From the NCBI GenBank assembly GCA_947629355.1, contig CANRDJ010000003.1, forward strand, positions 1-54,480: DNA of 54,480 bases, written 5' to 3'. Source of the DNA: an uncultured Clostridia bacterium. GTDB lineage: Bacteria > Bacillota > Clostridia > TANB77 > CAG-508. The translations under genes and the position numbers were made by a program. This document shows positions 38,969-48,612 of this stretch, piece by piece; position 1 is the stretch's first letter, and the number at the start of each line of letters is the position of its first letter. Below the pieces are notes generated by a model. It saw only the letters and a list, made by a program, of their open reading frames with translations. It was not told the origin of the DNA and searched no databases.

Positions 38969-39520
38969 ATGAAAGTACGATGTCTAAATTCTTCTTCTGT
39001 TAAAACAAGAAATTTAATTAAAAAAACTTTTGCTGAATTGATTAATGAGAGAAAACAATTGGATAAAATAACTGTTACAGAACTAGTTAAAAGAGCAGAA
39101 TTAACTAGAAGTACATTTTATACGCATTACGATAATATATATGAAGTAGCTCATGACTATCAATTACAAACAATTGAACTTTTATGTAGTGAAGATTTGC
39201 AATTATATTCAAGACAAGATATTATGAATTATTTTGATAATATTATACAATGTTTAAAAGATAATGAAGAAACATATAAATTACTATTATCTGCTGATGA
39301 ATCTCTTTTGTTTTTAGAAAAATTAAAGAAAATCGCTAGTCAAAAAATTTATGATGCCTTAAAAGATAAATATATGAATAAATATCTTGACATTAATATT
39401 TCATTTTTTATGAATGGAATATTGATGGAATTTTTAAAATATTTTAGAAATGAAAGTAGCTATTCATTAGATGAATTATTGTATAATATGAAAAAGTGGT
39501 TTGAAAAAATATTTGATTAG
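38969..39520 (+). CDS. TetR/AcrR-family transcriptional regulator
   Basis: 183 aa from ATG at 38969, preceded by GAAAGGA; an in-frame ATG at 38897 lacks a site and lies in the operator-promoter region. N-terminal helix-turn-helix: RNLIKKTFAELINERK, ITVTELVKRAELTRSTFYTHYDNIYEV (two blocks of the classic TetR motif, about 12-62). The C-terminal half is a helical ligand/dimer domain of the TetR_C type. It probably represses itself and the MMPL gene through 38859-38894. Confidence 0.92.
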   Translation: MKVRCLNSSSVKTRNLIKKTFAELINERKQLDKITVTELVKRAELTRSTFYTHYDNIYEVAHDYQLQTIELLCSEDLQLYSRQDIMNYFDNIIQCLKDNEETYKLLLSADESLLFLEKLKKIASQKIYDALKDKYMNKYLDINISFFMNGILMEFLKYFRNESSYSLDELLYNMKKWFEKIFD

Positions 39521-39619
39521 TTTTATATAAATTTTTATACTTATGATAATTATTTAATTTAGTATTTATAATTAGCAACAATTAATTACGCAATGCTATT
39601 TTATCTATGTTTATAAAAA

Positions 39620-39652
39620 TATAGTTACTACTTTTATAAAGTAGTAACTATA
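39620..39652. terminator. Bidirectional terminator between TetR and peroxiredoxin genes
   Basis: TATAGTTACTACTTT (39620-39634) pairs with AAAGTAGTAACTATA (39638-39652), between convergent genes. Confidence 0.88.
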
Positions 39653-39658
39653 TTTTCT

Positions 39659-40360
39659 TTATTCTAATTTCTTTTTTTTATTTTCTTCTATGCATTCTTT
39701 TGGTGCATTTTTAAAACTCAAATACCAGCTCATTCCATTTCTATTTTTTTCAATTTCTTCATTTCTTTCTAATAAACCTTCAAAGGTTTTAGGAGCTGGA
39801 ACTATTATTGGCTGATTTGGTATCCAGTTTGCTGGAGTTGAGCCTTTAGCACATTCTGCCATTTGCAGAGCTTGAACAACCCTTATTATTTCTGGAATAA
39901 ATCTTCCTATGTTTAATGGATAAATTAAAATTGTTCTTATAATTCCTTTATCATCAATAACAAATACATTTCTAACTGTTTCTGTATTACTTATATCATT
40001 TGCTATCATTCCATATTTTCTTGCTATTTCTCCGTTTCTATCTGCTATAATTGGAAATGATACCTTAATTCCAGTTTTACAATAAATATCATATACCCAT
40101 GCTAGATGCGAAGAATTACTATCTACACTTAATCCCAAAAGTTCTGTGTTTAAATTTTTAAAATATGTATGTGCTTTTGTAAATGCTATCATTTCGGTTG
40201 TACATACGGGGGTAAAGTCTCCTGGATGTGAAAACAAAATTACCCATTTCCCTTTATAATTAGAAAGTTTTATATCCCCCATAGTTGTCACTGCTTCGAA
40301 GTCTGGTGCAAATTCTCCAATTTTTACATTTCCGTTCATCATTATTTCATAATTATTCAT
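39659..40360 (-). CDS. Peroxiredoxin (Prx6/AhpC-TSA type)
   Basis: Thiol peroxidase, 233 aa. Peroxidatic Cys is in HPGDFTPVCTTE (about 45-56), with AFTKAHTYF after it, and the Prx6-type long C-terminal part with ECAKGSTPANWIPNQPIIVP and FEGLLERN. Two further cysteines (in ECAKGS and KECIEE) could resolve the sulfenic acid, as in some Prx6-subfamily bacterial/archaeal enzymes. GGAGG precedes the ATG. Monocistronic. Confidence 0.92.
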   Translation of the reverse strand: MNNYEIMMNGNVKIGEFAPDFEAVTTMGDIKLSNYKGKWVILFSHPGDFTPVCTTEMIAFTKAHTYFKNLNTELLGLSVDSNSSHLAWVYDIYCKTGIKVSFPIIADRNGEIARKYGMIANDISNTETVRNVFVIDDKGIIRTILIYPLNIGRFIPEIIRVVQALQMAECAKGSTPANWIPNQPIIVPAPKTFEGLLERNEEIEKNRNGMSWYLSFKNAPKECIEENKKKKLE

Positions 40361-40501
40361 AAATAACCTCCAACTTTTTTTATTTTATATTATGTTTGTA
40401 ATTTATTTTGGTTACTTTAATATAGAAATATAGAGATATATGGAATACTTAATTGCTTTTTTGGTAAAAATTTGATATAATACATAAGTAAAACACTATT
40501 A

Positions 40502-40529
40502 GTGAAAACAAAGGGGTATTTGTTTTCAC
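40502..40529 (+). ncRNA. Leader hairpin with loop complementary to a downstream hairpin loop
   Basis: GTGAAAACAAA (40502-40512) pairs perfectly with TTTGTTTTCAC (40519-40529); the loop is GGGGTA. Bases 40512-40520 (AGGGGTATT) are exactly complementary to 40830-40838 (AATACCCCT), the loop of the terminator after the small ORF. A loop-loop contact is possible. Confidence 0.5.
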
Positions 40530-40566
40530 ACTCTAACTAATATTAATTAATGATTGGAGAATTTTT

Positions 40567-40806
40567 ATGAAAAATACATTACATGGTAATACAATTGTCT
40601 TTTTGGACAGAGTAGTTCTAAATCTATTACCTCTACAAAAAAATCTAAAAGATTCACGTAGAAAATTAGCTGTTAAAATTTTAGAGCGGACTGTAAAACG
40701 TGAAATACAAGAGAATACTCCTTGTATGGATGTTCCACTAAGATTTTCACAACTAAAAGTATTATTTCCAGATTATCTTGCGAAGCCATCAATTTGGCAT
40801 ACATAA
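40567..40806 (+). CDS. Small ORF, 79 codons, unknown
   Basis: Reads MKNTLHGNTIVFLDRVVLN and onward, basic, no signal peptide, family not recognised. TTGGAG lies eight bases before the ATG. It stands alone between a leader hairpin and a terminator whose loops are complementary. Codon 41 (40687-40689) is CGG: zero-frame reading gives 79 aa, a +1 shift gives EGL and a stop after 42 aa. It could be a real small protein, a leader peptide, or part of a structured RNA. Confidence 0.5.
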   Translation: MKNTLHGNTIVFLDRVVLNLLPLQKNLKDSRRKLAVKILERTVKREIQENTPCMDVPLRFSQLKVLFPDYLAKPSIWHT

Positions 40807-40812
40807 ATTTCA

Positions 40813-40851
40813 AAAAAAGTCATCTATTTAATACCCCTAGATGACTTTTTT
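40813..40851. terminator. Terminator shared by small ORF and DnaB-like gene
   Basis: AAAAAAGTCATCT (40813-40825) pairs with AGATGACTTTTTT (40839-40851). The loop carries AATACCCCT, complementary to 40512-40520. Confidence 0.88.
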
Positions 40852-40883
40852 ATATGAAAAAGAGTTTTTTTTGTTACTTTCTA

Positions 40884-42710
40884 TTATTCTTCCTGTTTTA
40901 ATTTTAAGTATCCTAATTCTTCCCATCTGTTATATGCAAGATTTAATTTGAATAGTAATTTAGGTTTAGAACCTGCTCTGTTTTTATCAACAACACATGC
41001 ATAATATCTTACATTTGGATCTTTATATTTTTTTAATTCATAAAATTTGTTATCAACTTCTTCTAATGAATATTCGTAATCATCGAAATTTCTATTATCT
41101 ATTTGCTTAAATAAACAAAGAGTATCTAGCACTTCTTTAACTGTTCTACTTACTGACAAGTCATTTATTGTTAAATTTACTGGTAATGTAGCAGTTTCTG
41201 CAAGTTGCAAAGTGTATCCTATAAATATATTAAAGTTTTGTGCCAGGTTTGAAATGATTGTTGCAGTCTTTTTTATTTCTTCACTATTACCTATATTTTC
41301 TGTATCTGTTTTCATTGTATCATAAAACATATATTCTATTTTTTCTTTGTAATAATAATTTGTAATTACTTTTTTCAATTCATCATTTGTATGGTCTGTT
41401 ATATTTATAAAATATATAGAATTTTTAATTTCTTTATTTAACCATTCAGTAGCTTTAATGGTTCTATTAAATTCTGAAGATACTTTTGAAAGTCTTTGTA
41501 TAAATTCTTTTCTTGTTTCTTTTTCTTGTTTTATTACAAATCCTTCATCATCAACTTCTACTTTAGCTATATCATCTGCTCTAAATTTAAATTCTAATAA
41601 TTCCCCTTCTGTTTTATTTATCAATTGTCCATGCATTTTTTGTATTTCCAAATTATTTAAAATAGTAGTTATTAAACAAAGTTTCATTTTTTCTTCTGAC
41701 ATTTCATTGGAAATTACTAAAACTTTCTTTTTATGAAAAAATGCAAGATATGCAGCAAGGTTTATTGTAAATCTACTTTTACCAGAATTTGATGGCATTG
41801 CAAATGCCATAGTTTCCCCTTTTCTAATTCCCTTAAATACACTACTTAAAATTGGAAATGGTAAATTTAAACCATTAGTTAAACTATTATCACCTTTTAA
41901 TAAAAAATCTGTTACATTTTCATTTAAAACTGATTGCTTGAATTTTTCTGTTACCATTACCTGATTAATTGCACTTTCTACTTCTTGTACAGACATATTA
42001 TCATATAATTCATATTTTCTTATCTCAGCAATTTTATCTTGAGTAGCTTTAATAGGCATATTTTTATAATATTTTCTTAATATAAAAATTTTTTTTAGTT
42101 CTATATATATTTTTTCATAATCATAATTTTTATCAGCTACTTCTTTCTTTAGTTTAAGTTTTAAATTTTCAGATCTTTTATTCTCTCTTGGAAAATTAAA
42201 GTCTTTTTTTGCTATTTCTTTTGAATACATTGCTCCTTCCGTAAACAAAACACTTTTATACGCATTGAATAAATCTTTATCTTCAAATAGGCAATCTTCA
42301 TAAAGAAAATAGTACATATTTATAGATTTAGGATTATTTAATAATAATCCTATATATACTTTTTCAAGTTCTTGAGCTTGTAATTCTTTGGGATATATAT
42401 CTTCAAATTTAGCACTTTCTTTATTCTCAAAACTTTCTTCAAATTCATCTTCTACATCTTCTACTTCTTCTACTTCTTCGCTTTCTTCTTTCTCTTGAAC
42501 ATCTTGTTTTCCTTTTTCTTTATTTAAATTTGGTAACATTAGCTGTAAAGAATTATTTGATTTTAATTCTTCTAATTTATGTAGAGCTGATTTAGCATCT
42601 CCAGCTGATAGAAATTCTCTAATTTGATTTACTGTTTCTTCATTTTCTGCCTCTATTTTAATCTTGTTCAATAACTCTAACAATTTTTCAATATTTTCTT
42701 CTTTTTTCAT
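40884..42710 (-). CDS. DnaB-like helicase/ATPase domain protein
   Basis: 608 aa. An acidic N-terminal region (about 75-105, EESEEVEEVEDVEDEF) precedes a DnaB N-like part (QELEKVYIGLLLNNPKSI) and a RecA-fold DnaB C-like ATPase (about 275-600): NGLNLPFPILSSVFKGIRKGET, Walker A AMPSNSGKSRF, VLVISNEMSEEKM, GYTLQLAE, and a late KNRAGSKP resembling the arginine-finger loop of DnaB. It departs from replicative DnaB in many motifs (Asn in Walker A), so it may be a divergent accessory helicase. The start at 42710 follows AAGGAG; a TTG at 42731 would include it. Confidence 0.75.
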   Translation of the reverse strand: MKKEENIEKLLELLNKIKIEAENEETVNQIREFLSAGDAKSALHKLEELKSNNSLQLMLPNLNKEKGKQDVQEKEESEEVEEVEDVEDEFEESFENKESAKFEDIYPKELQAQELEKVYIGLLLNNPKSINMYYFLYEDCLFEDKDLFNAYKSVLFTEGAMYSKEIAKKDFNFPRENKRSENLKLKLKKEVADKNYDYEKIYIELKKIFILRKYYKNMPIKATQDKIAEIRKYELYDNMSVQEVESAINQVMVTEKFKQSVLNENVTDFLLKGDNSLTNGLNLPFPILSSVFKGIRKGETMAFAMPSNSGKSRFTINLAAYLAFFHKKKVLVISNEMSEEKMKLCLITTILNNLEIQKMHGQLINKTEGELLEFKFRADDIAKVEVDDEGFVIKQEKETRKEFIQRLSKVSSEFNRTIKATEWLNKEIKNSIYFINITDHTNDELKKVITNYYYKEKIEYMFYDTMKTDTENIGNSEEIKKTATIISNLAQNFNIFIGYTLQLAETATLPVNLTINDLSVSRTVKEVLDTLCLFKQIDNRNFDDYEYSLEEVDNKFYELKKYKDPNVRYYACVVDKNRAGSKPKLLFKLNLAYNRWEELGYLKLKQEE

Positions 42711-42761
42711 ATGTAACTTCTCCTTATACAAAACATATCTTTTTATTATATATCATATAGA

Positions 42762-42797
42762 AACTAAAAGAGCAATCTTTAAATTGCCCTTTTAGTT
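42762..42797 (-). terminator. Hairpin after the parvulin gene
   Basis: AACTAAAAGAGCAAT (42762-42776) pairs with ATTGCCCTTTTAGTT (42783-42797), one mismatch, with T-run on the minus strand. Confidence 0.7.
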
Positions 42798-42803
42798 CAA
42801 ATT

Positions 42804-43889
42804 CTATTCATTAACTGTCATATTATTTTCATTTTCTGCTACATCTTCATTTTGTTCTGTTTTTCCTGAATTATCTATTTGCTCACAATATTCTTTATAC
42901 TTTTCTTCTAAATCTTTGTTTTTAAATTTCATTTTACTATCTTCTCTCAATTTTATTAATGCTTTATATCTTATATATTGATCTTCCTTTTCTAAATCCT
43001 TTGCTAAAACTTCTACTATATCATTTTCAACATCTTCCAAAGATGGTTTGTCAGATTTATCTATACAATAGATTATATGATATCCGTAATCTGTTTTTAC
43101 AGCTTTTGTAGTATATTCATCTTTTTCTAGTTTTTTACTTGCTTCAACATAATTATTAGCTAATGAATCTTCCGTAAAATTATCAACATCAACATTTTCT
43201 GTCGTTACTTTATCTTTATATTCATTTGCTACGTCATCAAAACTTTTTCCATCTTTTAGTTTTGCTAAAATTTCATTTGCAGTAGCTAAGGCTTTCTCAT
43301 CTGTTACATCGTCAGACACTTTAATTAATATATGTTTTGTATTTATTTTTCCATAAACATTATCATTATAATAATTATTAATATCTTCTTCTGGTAATAA
43401 TGTTTTAAAATAATCTATACAATACAAATTTCTTCTATAATCTAATTGCATATATTCAACAAATTCGTCTTTAGAATTAAAACCATTTTCTTCTAAAAAT
43501 TGTTCTTCTGTATAACCATAATATGTTTCATACATACTTAAAATTGAATCTACTTGTTTATCTATTTCTTCTTTTTGCTCATCTGTTAGTTGATACATAT
43601 TATCTAAAATTGATTTATCTGCTAATTCTAAAACATAATTAATTGGATAATATTTTTCCATTTCATTATATATTTCATTTTTAGTTACTTTTCCACCTTT
43701 GAATGATATAATTGTTTGATGCCCAAGTCCAAGAATTCCAAATTCCCCTAATATATAAATTAAAATTCCTCCTATTATTAACCCAATAATTCCTGAAATC
43801 CAAATTTCTTTTTTCTTAAAAATTTTTTTCAATTTTGCTTTAATTGATTTTTTTTCGTTATTTTCTTCACTTAAATTTTCTTTTTCCAT
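42804..43889 (-). CDS. PrsA/SurA-like parvulin peptidyl-prolyl isomerase
   Basis: 361 aa extracellular foldase. N-terminal cytoplasmic basic segment, one membrane helix (about 29-50), a SurA-like helical part, a parvulin domain (about 185-280; TKHILIKVSD, AKLKDGKSFDDVANEYKD, TDYGYHIIYCIDK), then an acidic tail. It lacks a lipobox, so it is anchored by the helix instead of lipid, unlike classical PrsA. AAGGAG precedes the ATG. Confidence 0.88.
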   Translation of the reverse strand: MEKENLSEENNEKKSIKAKLKKIFKKKEIWISGIIGLIIGGILIYILGEFGILGLGHQTIISFKGGKVTKNEIYNEMEKYYPINYVLELADKSILDNMYQLTDEQKEEIDKQVDSILSMYETYYGYTEEQFLEENGFNSKDEFVEYMQLDYRRNLYCIDYFKTLLPEEDINNYYNDNVYGKINTKHILIKVSDDVTDEKALATANEILAKLKDGKSFDDVANEYKDKVTTENVDVDNFTEDSLANNYVEASKKLEKDEYTTKAVKTDYGYHIIYCIDKSDKPSLEDVENDIVEVLAKDLEKEDQYIRYKALIKLREDSKMKFKNKDLEEKYKEYCEQIDNSGKTEQNEDVAENENNMTVNE

Positions 43890-43975
43890 ATCAACACTCC
43901 TTAATTATATATTTATAGTTTATATATAGTTTATTAAAATAATATTAAAAAATCAAGACCTTTATAGTAAAATTT

Positions 43976-45179
43976 TTACTTAAATTTTATATCTTTTTCT
44001 ATTTTTAATTTTCCTGCTCTAGTAATAGTTGAATAACCATATTTTTCTTTTAATTTATCTATTACTTTATCGAGTTTTTCCTGTTTATTTTTATTTTCTG
44101 TATCAAATAAAGATATTTGACTTTCATTTTTATTTGTTAATTTATCTACTCTTAAAGCTACTAATCTTATTGCTTCTCCCTTATACATGGATCTCAAAAG
44201 TTCTTTTGCCTTTAAATATATATCCTTTGTATTTGATGTTGCCATATCTAATTTACTTTGATGAGAAAAATCTTTAAATTCATTTGTTCTTAACGCTACA
44301 TTTAAAACATTTGCAACCATATTATATTTTCTCAATCTATATGCTACATGCTCTGCCAAAGCTAAAAGTATCTCATTTAAGGATTCTACATCTTGAACAT
44401 CTTTTGCAAGAGTTATTGAATTTCCTATACTCTTAGGTTCTTCATATTTATATATTACCTCCGATTTGTCTATTCCATTTGCATATTCCCATATCATTTT
44501 TCCGGTGTTTTCCGAATTTATTTATAAGCAGATTTATATCAGTTTTAGCTAAATCTCCTATTGTTCTTATATTCATATTATATAGTTTTGGAACTGTTTT
44601 CTTTCCAAGCATAAATAGATTTCTAATTGATAATGGCCACATTTTTTCTTTAATTTCATCTATAAATAATGTATGTATTTTATTTGGCTTTTCAAAATCT
44701 GATGCCATTTTTGCTAATAATTTGTTTGAACTTAACCCTATATTTACAGTAAACCCCAATTCTTCATTAACTCTTTTTTTAATTTCTTTTGCTATATCCA
44801 TTAATGTAAAATTCATTAAATATTCTGTCATGTCTAAAAAGCATTCATCTATAGAATATCTTTCTATTTTATCTGTATAATCTAATAATAGTTTATATAG
44901 TTTATCTGAATATTCCCTATATATTCTATAGTCTCCTTGAAACACTTTAATGTTTGGACATTTCTTTTTAGCTTGAAATATAGTTTCCCCTGTAACTATT
45001 CCAAATTGTTTTGCAATATTACTTTTTGCAAGTACAATACCTGCTCTTTTAGATTGATCTCCACCAATTATTGCAGGTATTTCTCTTATATCTATTTCTT
45101 CTCCATTTTTTAACCTCCATATTGCATACCAAGATAAAAATGCATTATTAACATCTATATGCATAATTTTTCTTTCCAT
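43976..45179 (-). CDS. dinB: DNA polymerase IV (Y-family), one +1 shift at CGG
   Basis: Error-prone lesion-bypass polymerase. 400 aa after a +1 shift at CGG (44502-44504, codon 226). Asp9 in HIDVNNAFLSWYA and Asp111-Glu112 in YSIDECFLDMTEY are the metal ligands. Zero frame after the CGG reads KNDMGICKWN and stops in 18 codons; the shift gives FGKHGKMIWEYANGID, the conserved thumb/little-finger junction, and the frame runs through the little finger (ALAEHVAYRLRKYN, TITRAG). The start ATG at 45179 is chosen by GGTGA six bases upstream. Three genes (tmk, nadD, dinB) are close together on the strand. Confidence 0.9.
44502..44504 (-). other. CGG +1 shift site 10 (dinB)
   Basis: Sense strand reads AAA CAC CGG AAA AAT GAT. 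Skipping the C gives CAC GGA AAA ATG ATA TGG, H-G-K-M-I-W. A Gly at this place is typical in Pol IV; the exact deleted base within ACACC cannot be fixed from sequence alone. Confidence 0.88.
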
Positions 45180-45244
45180 AATTATCACCATATTTATTAT
45201 GAAACATTTGTTCTTAAATGTCAATGTATTATTGTTAAAAGTTG

Positions 45245-45775
45245 CTATTTATATAAATTATTTTCAATTATATATTCATATACTTCTTCAGGCAAATATC
45301 TTATTGCTTTTTCATCTCCATTTTTTATCATATTTCTTATCTCAGTAGATGAAATTTCATTTTCATTTCTATCTACAACAATATAATTATATTTATCTTT
45401 TATTTTATTGTAATCTTTCCATTTTGGCATTGTATTATAATTATCAGATCCCATAATCATAAATGTGTCCATTTTTCGTAATTTTTTCTGACATTGACTA
45501 TCCGAAATGAGTTTAAATGCATCTACAGCAAATAATTCTCTATTTTCTCTTATTTCAATATCATCAACTTCTAGATTCCTTTGATTTTTTGTAATTAATT
45601 TAAGCATATTATATCTATGTTTTGCTTCAATTAGCTCTTCTTTTTTATAATAATCATTAACTGGTATAAATACTACTTTATCCAATTTTCCTTGTTTTAT
45701 TAAATTTATTGCAATATTTATATGTATATATGTTGGTGGATTAAAACACCCTCCAAAAAATCCCACTCTTTCCAT
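45245..45775 (-). CDS. nadD: Nicotinate-nucleotide adenylyltransferase-like protein
   Basis: 176 aa. Cytidylyltransferase-like fold: GGCFNPPTYIHINIA (usually GxFDPxHxGH), MGSDNYNTMPKWKDY, and ISSTEIRNMI (SxTxxR). Makes NaAD from NaMN and ATP in NAD synthesis. The Asp of FDP is replaced by Asn and the second His by Ile in HINI, and the chain is shorter than usual 190-210, so the exact substrate is less certain. AAAGGA precedes the ATG. In the metG-tmk-nadD-dinB run. Confidence 0.75.
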   Translation of the reverse strand: MERVGFFGGCFNPPTYIHINIAINLIKQGKLDKVVFIPVNDYYKKEELIEAKHRYNMLKLITKNQRNLEVDDIEIRENRELFAVDAFKLISDSQCQKKLRKMDTFMIMGSDNYNTMPKWKDYNKIKDKYNYIVVDRNENEISSTEIRNMIKNGDEKAIRYLPEEVYEYIIENNLYK

Positions 45776-45818
45776 GATTTTTTTCCTCTTTAAATAAAAG
45801 GGGTATCTCCCCTTTTTA

Positions 45819-46490
45819 TTATATTATATTTTTAATTTGATTATATATATCTTCATGTATTTGCTCTATTGTCCTTATTTTATCTTCTTTTACACATTCT
45901 ATTTTTATCCAATTGTATTTGTTTGCTACTTCACATGCAGCATTATAGCTATCTATAATATGATTTTTATCTCTTTCATGAATATCTTTTTTATCCTTAT
46001 GTGTAAATTTATTTTCTCTATTTTCCATTAGCTTAAAAGCGTATTTCGGTGGCATATTTAAGAAAAATACTTTTGTTGGTATTGGCAATTTATATATGTT
46101 AAATTCAAAATCCCATAACCAATCCAAAAATTTTTCTCTTTCCTTTTTATTTTCTATTTTTCCTGCTTGATGAACCATATTTGCTGTTGTATATCTGTCA
46201 GCTAGTATTATTCCTCCATTATTGTAGTATTCTTCTAATTCTTTTTTAAATGTTGCAAATCTATCAGCTGCATAAAATGTTGAGGCAACATATGGACTTA
46301 CATCTTTTGCTTTTTCTCCGAATTCTCCTGATAGATACATCTTTACAAGTGAAGATGATTGACTATCATAATTAGGAAAAGATATTACTTTATGATCTAT
46401 ATTTTCTTTTTTTAATCTTTCTTGCAATTTCTCAAATTGCGTTTGTTTACCACTTGCATCTGTTCCATCTATTACAAATAATTTTCCCAT
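45819..46490 (-). CDS. tmk: Thymidylate kinase
   Basis: Phosphorylates dTMP to dTDP. 223 aa. P-loop GTDASGKQTQ (9-18), ISFPNYDS, a DRYTTANMVHQAGKIE block with the DRY/F-type motif, and a lid region rich in Lys/Asp. AAGGAG precedes the ATG. It lies 30 nt after metG. Confidence 0.9.
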   Translation of the reverse strand: MGKLFVIDGTDASGKQTQFEKLQERLKKENIDHKVISFPNYDSQSSSLVKMYLSGEFGEKAKDVSPYVASTFYAADRFATFKKELEEYYNNGGIILADRYTTANMVHQAGKIENKKEREKFLDWLWDFEFNIYKLPIPTKVFFLNMPPKYAFKLMENRENKFTHKDKKDIHERDKNHIIDSYNAACEVANKYNWIKIECVKEDKIRTIEQIHEDIYNQIKNII

Positions 46491-46520
46491 TTGTTTCTCC
46501 TTAGATTATACCTTGAACAA

Positions 46521-48107
46521 TTAAATTCTATTAAATAATGGTTCAATATTTTTTAAATTTATATTTTCTTCTATATTAGTCATATTCCATGATGGAGTTT
46601 TTAAATTTAAATATTTTCTAATTTTTTCACAAGACATTGGCATAAATGGTTCAAATAAGTTCGATAGGTTAGCTATTATAACACTACATGTATATATTGT
46701 ATCGTTAAATTTTTTTATATCTTCTTTCTTTTGAATCCATGGTCTACTTTCATCATAATACTTATTTGCATATTCTACAAGTTCCATTACTCTATCTGTT
46801 GCGGATTTAAATTCTAGATTTTCTATTAAAGCTCCTACTTCTTTATATGTTTTTTCTATTTCTAGTTTTGCTTTTTCATCCAATTTTCCAGTTGGTAATA
46901 CTTCTAATCCCTTAAATCTTAAAGTTCTATTTACTAAGTTACCAAATTTGTTTAATAGTTCATTATTATGAGTTCTTTCAAAATCTTCAATTGTAAAATT
47001 AGTATCTTTTCTTTCTGGTCCATTATTAATTATATGAAATCTTAATGAATCAGAATTGTATTTTTCAAGCATTTCAAGAGCTGTTATTCCGTTTCCTTTA
47101 CTTTTTGATATTTTTTCATCATTTATATTTAAATATTCTGTAGAAACAATAACGTCAACTAATTTAAAATTATCTTCTAATCCTGCTAAAAGTCCATTAA
47201 ATATTATACTATGAAAAACTATATTATCTTTTCCATGACACATATATATTCTATTATCATATCCATTTTTCCAATACTCTTCCCAATTAAAGCCTTTTTC
47301 CTCAGCTAATCTCATTGTATCTGTAAGATATCCAAGAACTGCATCTACCCATACATACATTCTTTTTTCTTCATATCCTGGAATAGGAATTTCTATACCC
47401 CAATCTAAATCACGAGTTACGGCTCTGTCCTTTAACCCTTGTTTTAAATACTTTTCTGTCTCATTTCTAGCATTTATTCTCCAAAAATTTTTACATTTAT
47501 CAGTATTAGATTGAATTATATTTTGAAATTTAGATAATGCAAAATATAAATTTTTATTATTCTTTTCTATTGTTTTGTTGCCACAATTTAAACAAATTCC
47601 ATCTTTTAAATCTTCTATTGATGGAGTATGTCCACAGATTTCACATTGATCTGCCTTTGTTATTTCTCCACATTCTGGGCATTTTATTTGAATTTCTCTA
47701 TCTTGTAAAAATTTATTACATTTTTCACAATATGCCTGAGGTTCTATTTTTTCATATATATATCCATTATTATACAATCTTTTGAAAACTTCTTGTACTT
47801 TTTTTGCATGATATTCTGTTTCTGTTTTTGAATATAAATCATACGAAAAATTCATTGCATTAAATGTCTTTACAAATTCATTATGATACTGTTGTGCAAT
47901 TTCTTTTGCACTTCTTTTCTCTTTTTTTGCTCTTTCCGTTATTGGTGTACCGTGGCAGTCTGTTCCTGATACATATAGTACATTATCACCTTTTAGTCTA
48001 TGGTAACGGGCTAAAACATCTCCTGATATTAACCCTGCTAAATGTCCCAAGTGTAATGAATTATTTGCATAAGGCCATGCTCCTCCTATTAAAATATTTT
48101 TGCTCAT
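46521..48107 (-). CDS. metG: Methionyl-tRNA synthetase
   Basis: Charges tRNA-Met. 528 aa class I synthetase with HIGH box as NSLHLGHLAG (about 16-25), zinc ribbon with several CxxC pairs (YCEKCNKFL, IKCPECGEI, CEICGHT, CLNCGNK), WVDAVLGY, and KMSKS as KISKSKG. The C-terminal tRNA-binding (EMAP-like) domain found in longer forms is absent, which is normal for the shorter type. AAGGGGAG precedes the ATG. It heads the metG-tmk-nadD-dinB run. Confidence 0.96.
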   Translation of the reverse strand: MSKNILIGGAWPYANNSLHLGHLAGLISGDVLARYHRLKGDNVLYVSGTDCHGTPITERAKKEKRSAKEIAQQYHNEFVKTFNAMNFSYDLYSKTETEYHAKKVQEVFKRLYNNGYIYEKIEPQAYCEKCNKFLQDREIQIKCPECGEITKADQCEICGHTPSIEDLKDGICLNCGNKTIEKNNKNLYFALSKFQNIIQSNTDKCKNFWRINARNETEKYLKQGLKDRAVTRDLDWGIEIPIPGYEEKRMYVWVDAVLGYLTDTMRLAEEKGFNWEEYWKNGYDNRIYMCHGKDNIVFHSIIFNGLLAGLEDNFKLVDVIVSTEYLNINDEKISKSKGNGITALEMLEKYNSDSLRFHIINNGPERKDTNFTIEDFERTHNNELLNKFGNLVNRTLRFKGLEVLPTGKLDEKAKLEIEKTYKEVGALIENLEFKSATDRVMELVEYANKYYDESRPWIQKKEDIKKFNDTIYTCSVIIANLSNLFEPFMPMSCEKIRKYLNLKTPSWNMTNIEENINLKNIEPLFNRI

Positions 48108-48170
48108 TAAATATACTCCCCTTTATAAATCAATAATTTTGATTTTAAAATTTTATCATAATCATGTTAA

Positions 48171-48203
48171 AATAGCAAGTTCGGTAAGATAAAACTTGCT
48201 ATT
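48171..48203 (-). terminator. Terminator after small membrane protein gene
   Basis: AATAGCAAGTT (48171-48181) pairs with AACTTGCTATT (48193-48203). Confidence 0.85.
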
Positions 48204-48223
48204 AATATAACTATTTTGTTATG

Positions 48224-48565
48224 CTATACTTCTTTCCAAAACCAGTCTAAACTATTGTCTATACTTTTCTTTTTATAAAATCTACATGCTATATCATCTA
48301 CCCAAAGATATGAGAAAAATGTTATAAATATCATTACTAAATCTACTGTTACACATCCTAATATTGTTGAATAATATTCCCCATTATTTATCTTTGGCAA
48401 ATTTGCCAATTGTAAACTATGAATCATTATTAATATTAAAAAGAAAATCAATGGTAATGCCGGTACTAATGGCTTTTTTATTTCCTTTCCTAAAAATATT
48501 AATAATACTGTAGCTGAAAGCAATAGAACTATTGTTAATGGATCTGTTACATCAAAAATAAACAT
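48224..48565 (-). CDS. Small membrane protein, three predicted helices
   Basis: 113 aa, unknown. Hydrophobic helices about 10-24, 33-52 and 66-89, a charged C-terminus with KKKSIDNSLDWFWKEV. AAAGGAGG precedes the ATG. Downstream of glmM by 48 nt and followed by a terminator. No motif recognised. Confidence 0.75.
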   Translation of the reverse strand: MFIFDVTDPLTIVLLLSATVLLIFLGKEIKKPLVPALPLIFFLILIMIHSLQLANLPKINNGEYYSTILGCVTVDLVMIFITFFSYLWVDDIACRFYKKKSIDNSLDWFWKEV

Positions 48566-48612
48566 TTAAATTTCCTCCTTTGTATATTATTTATATATTA
48601 TATTTTAATGCA

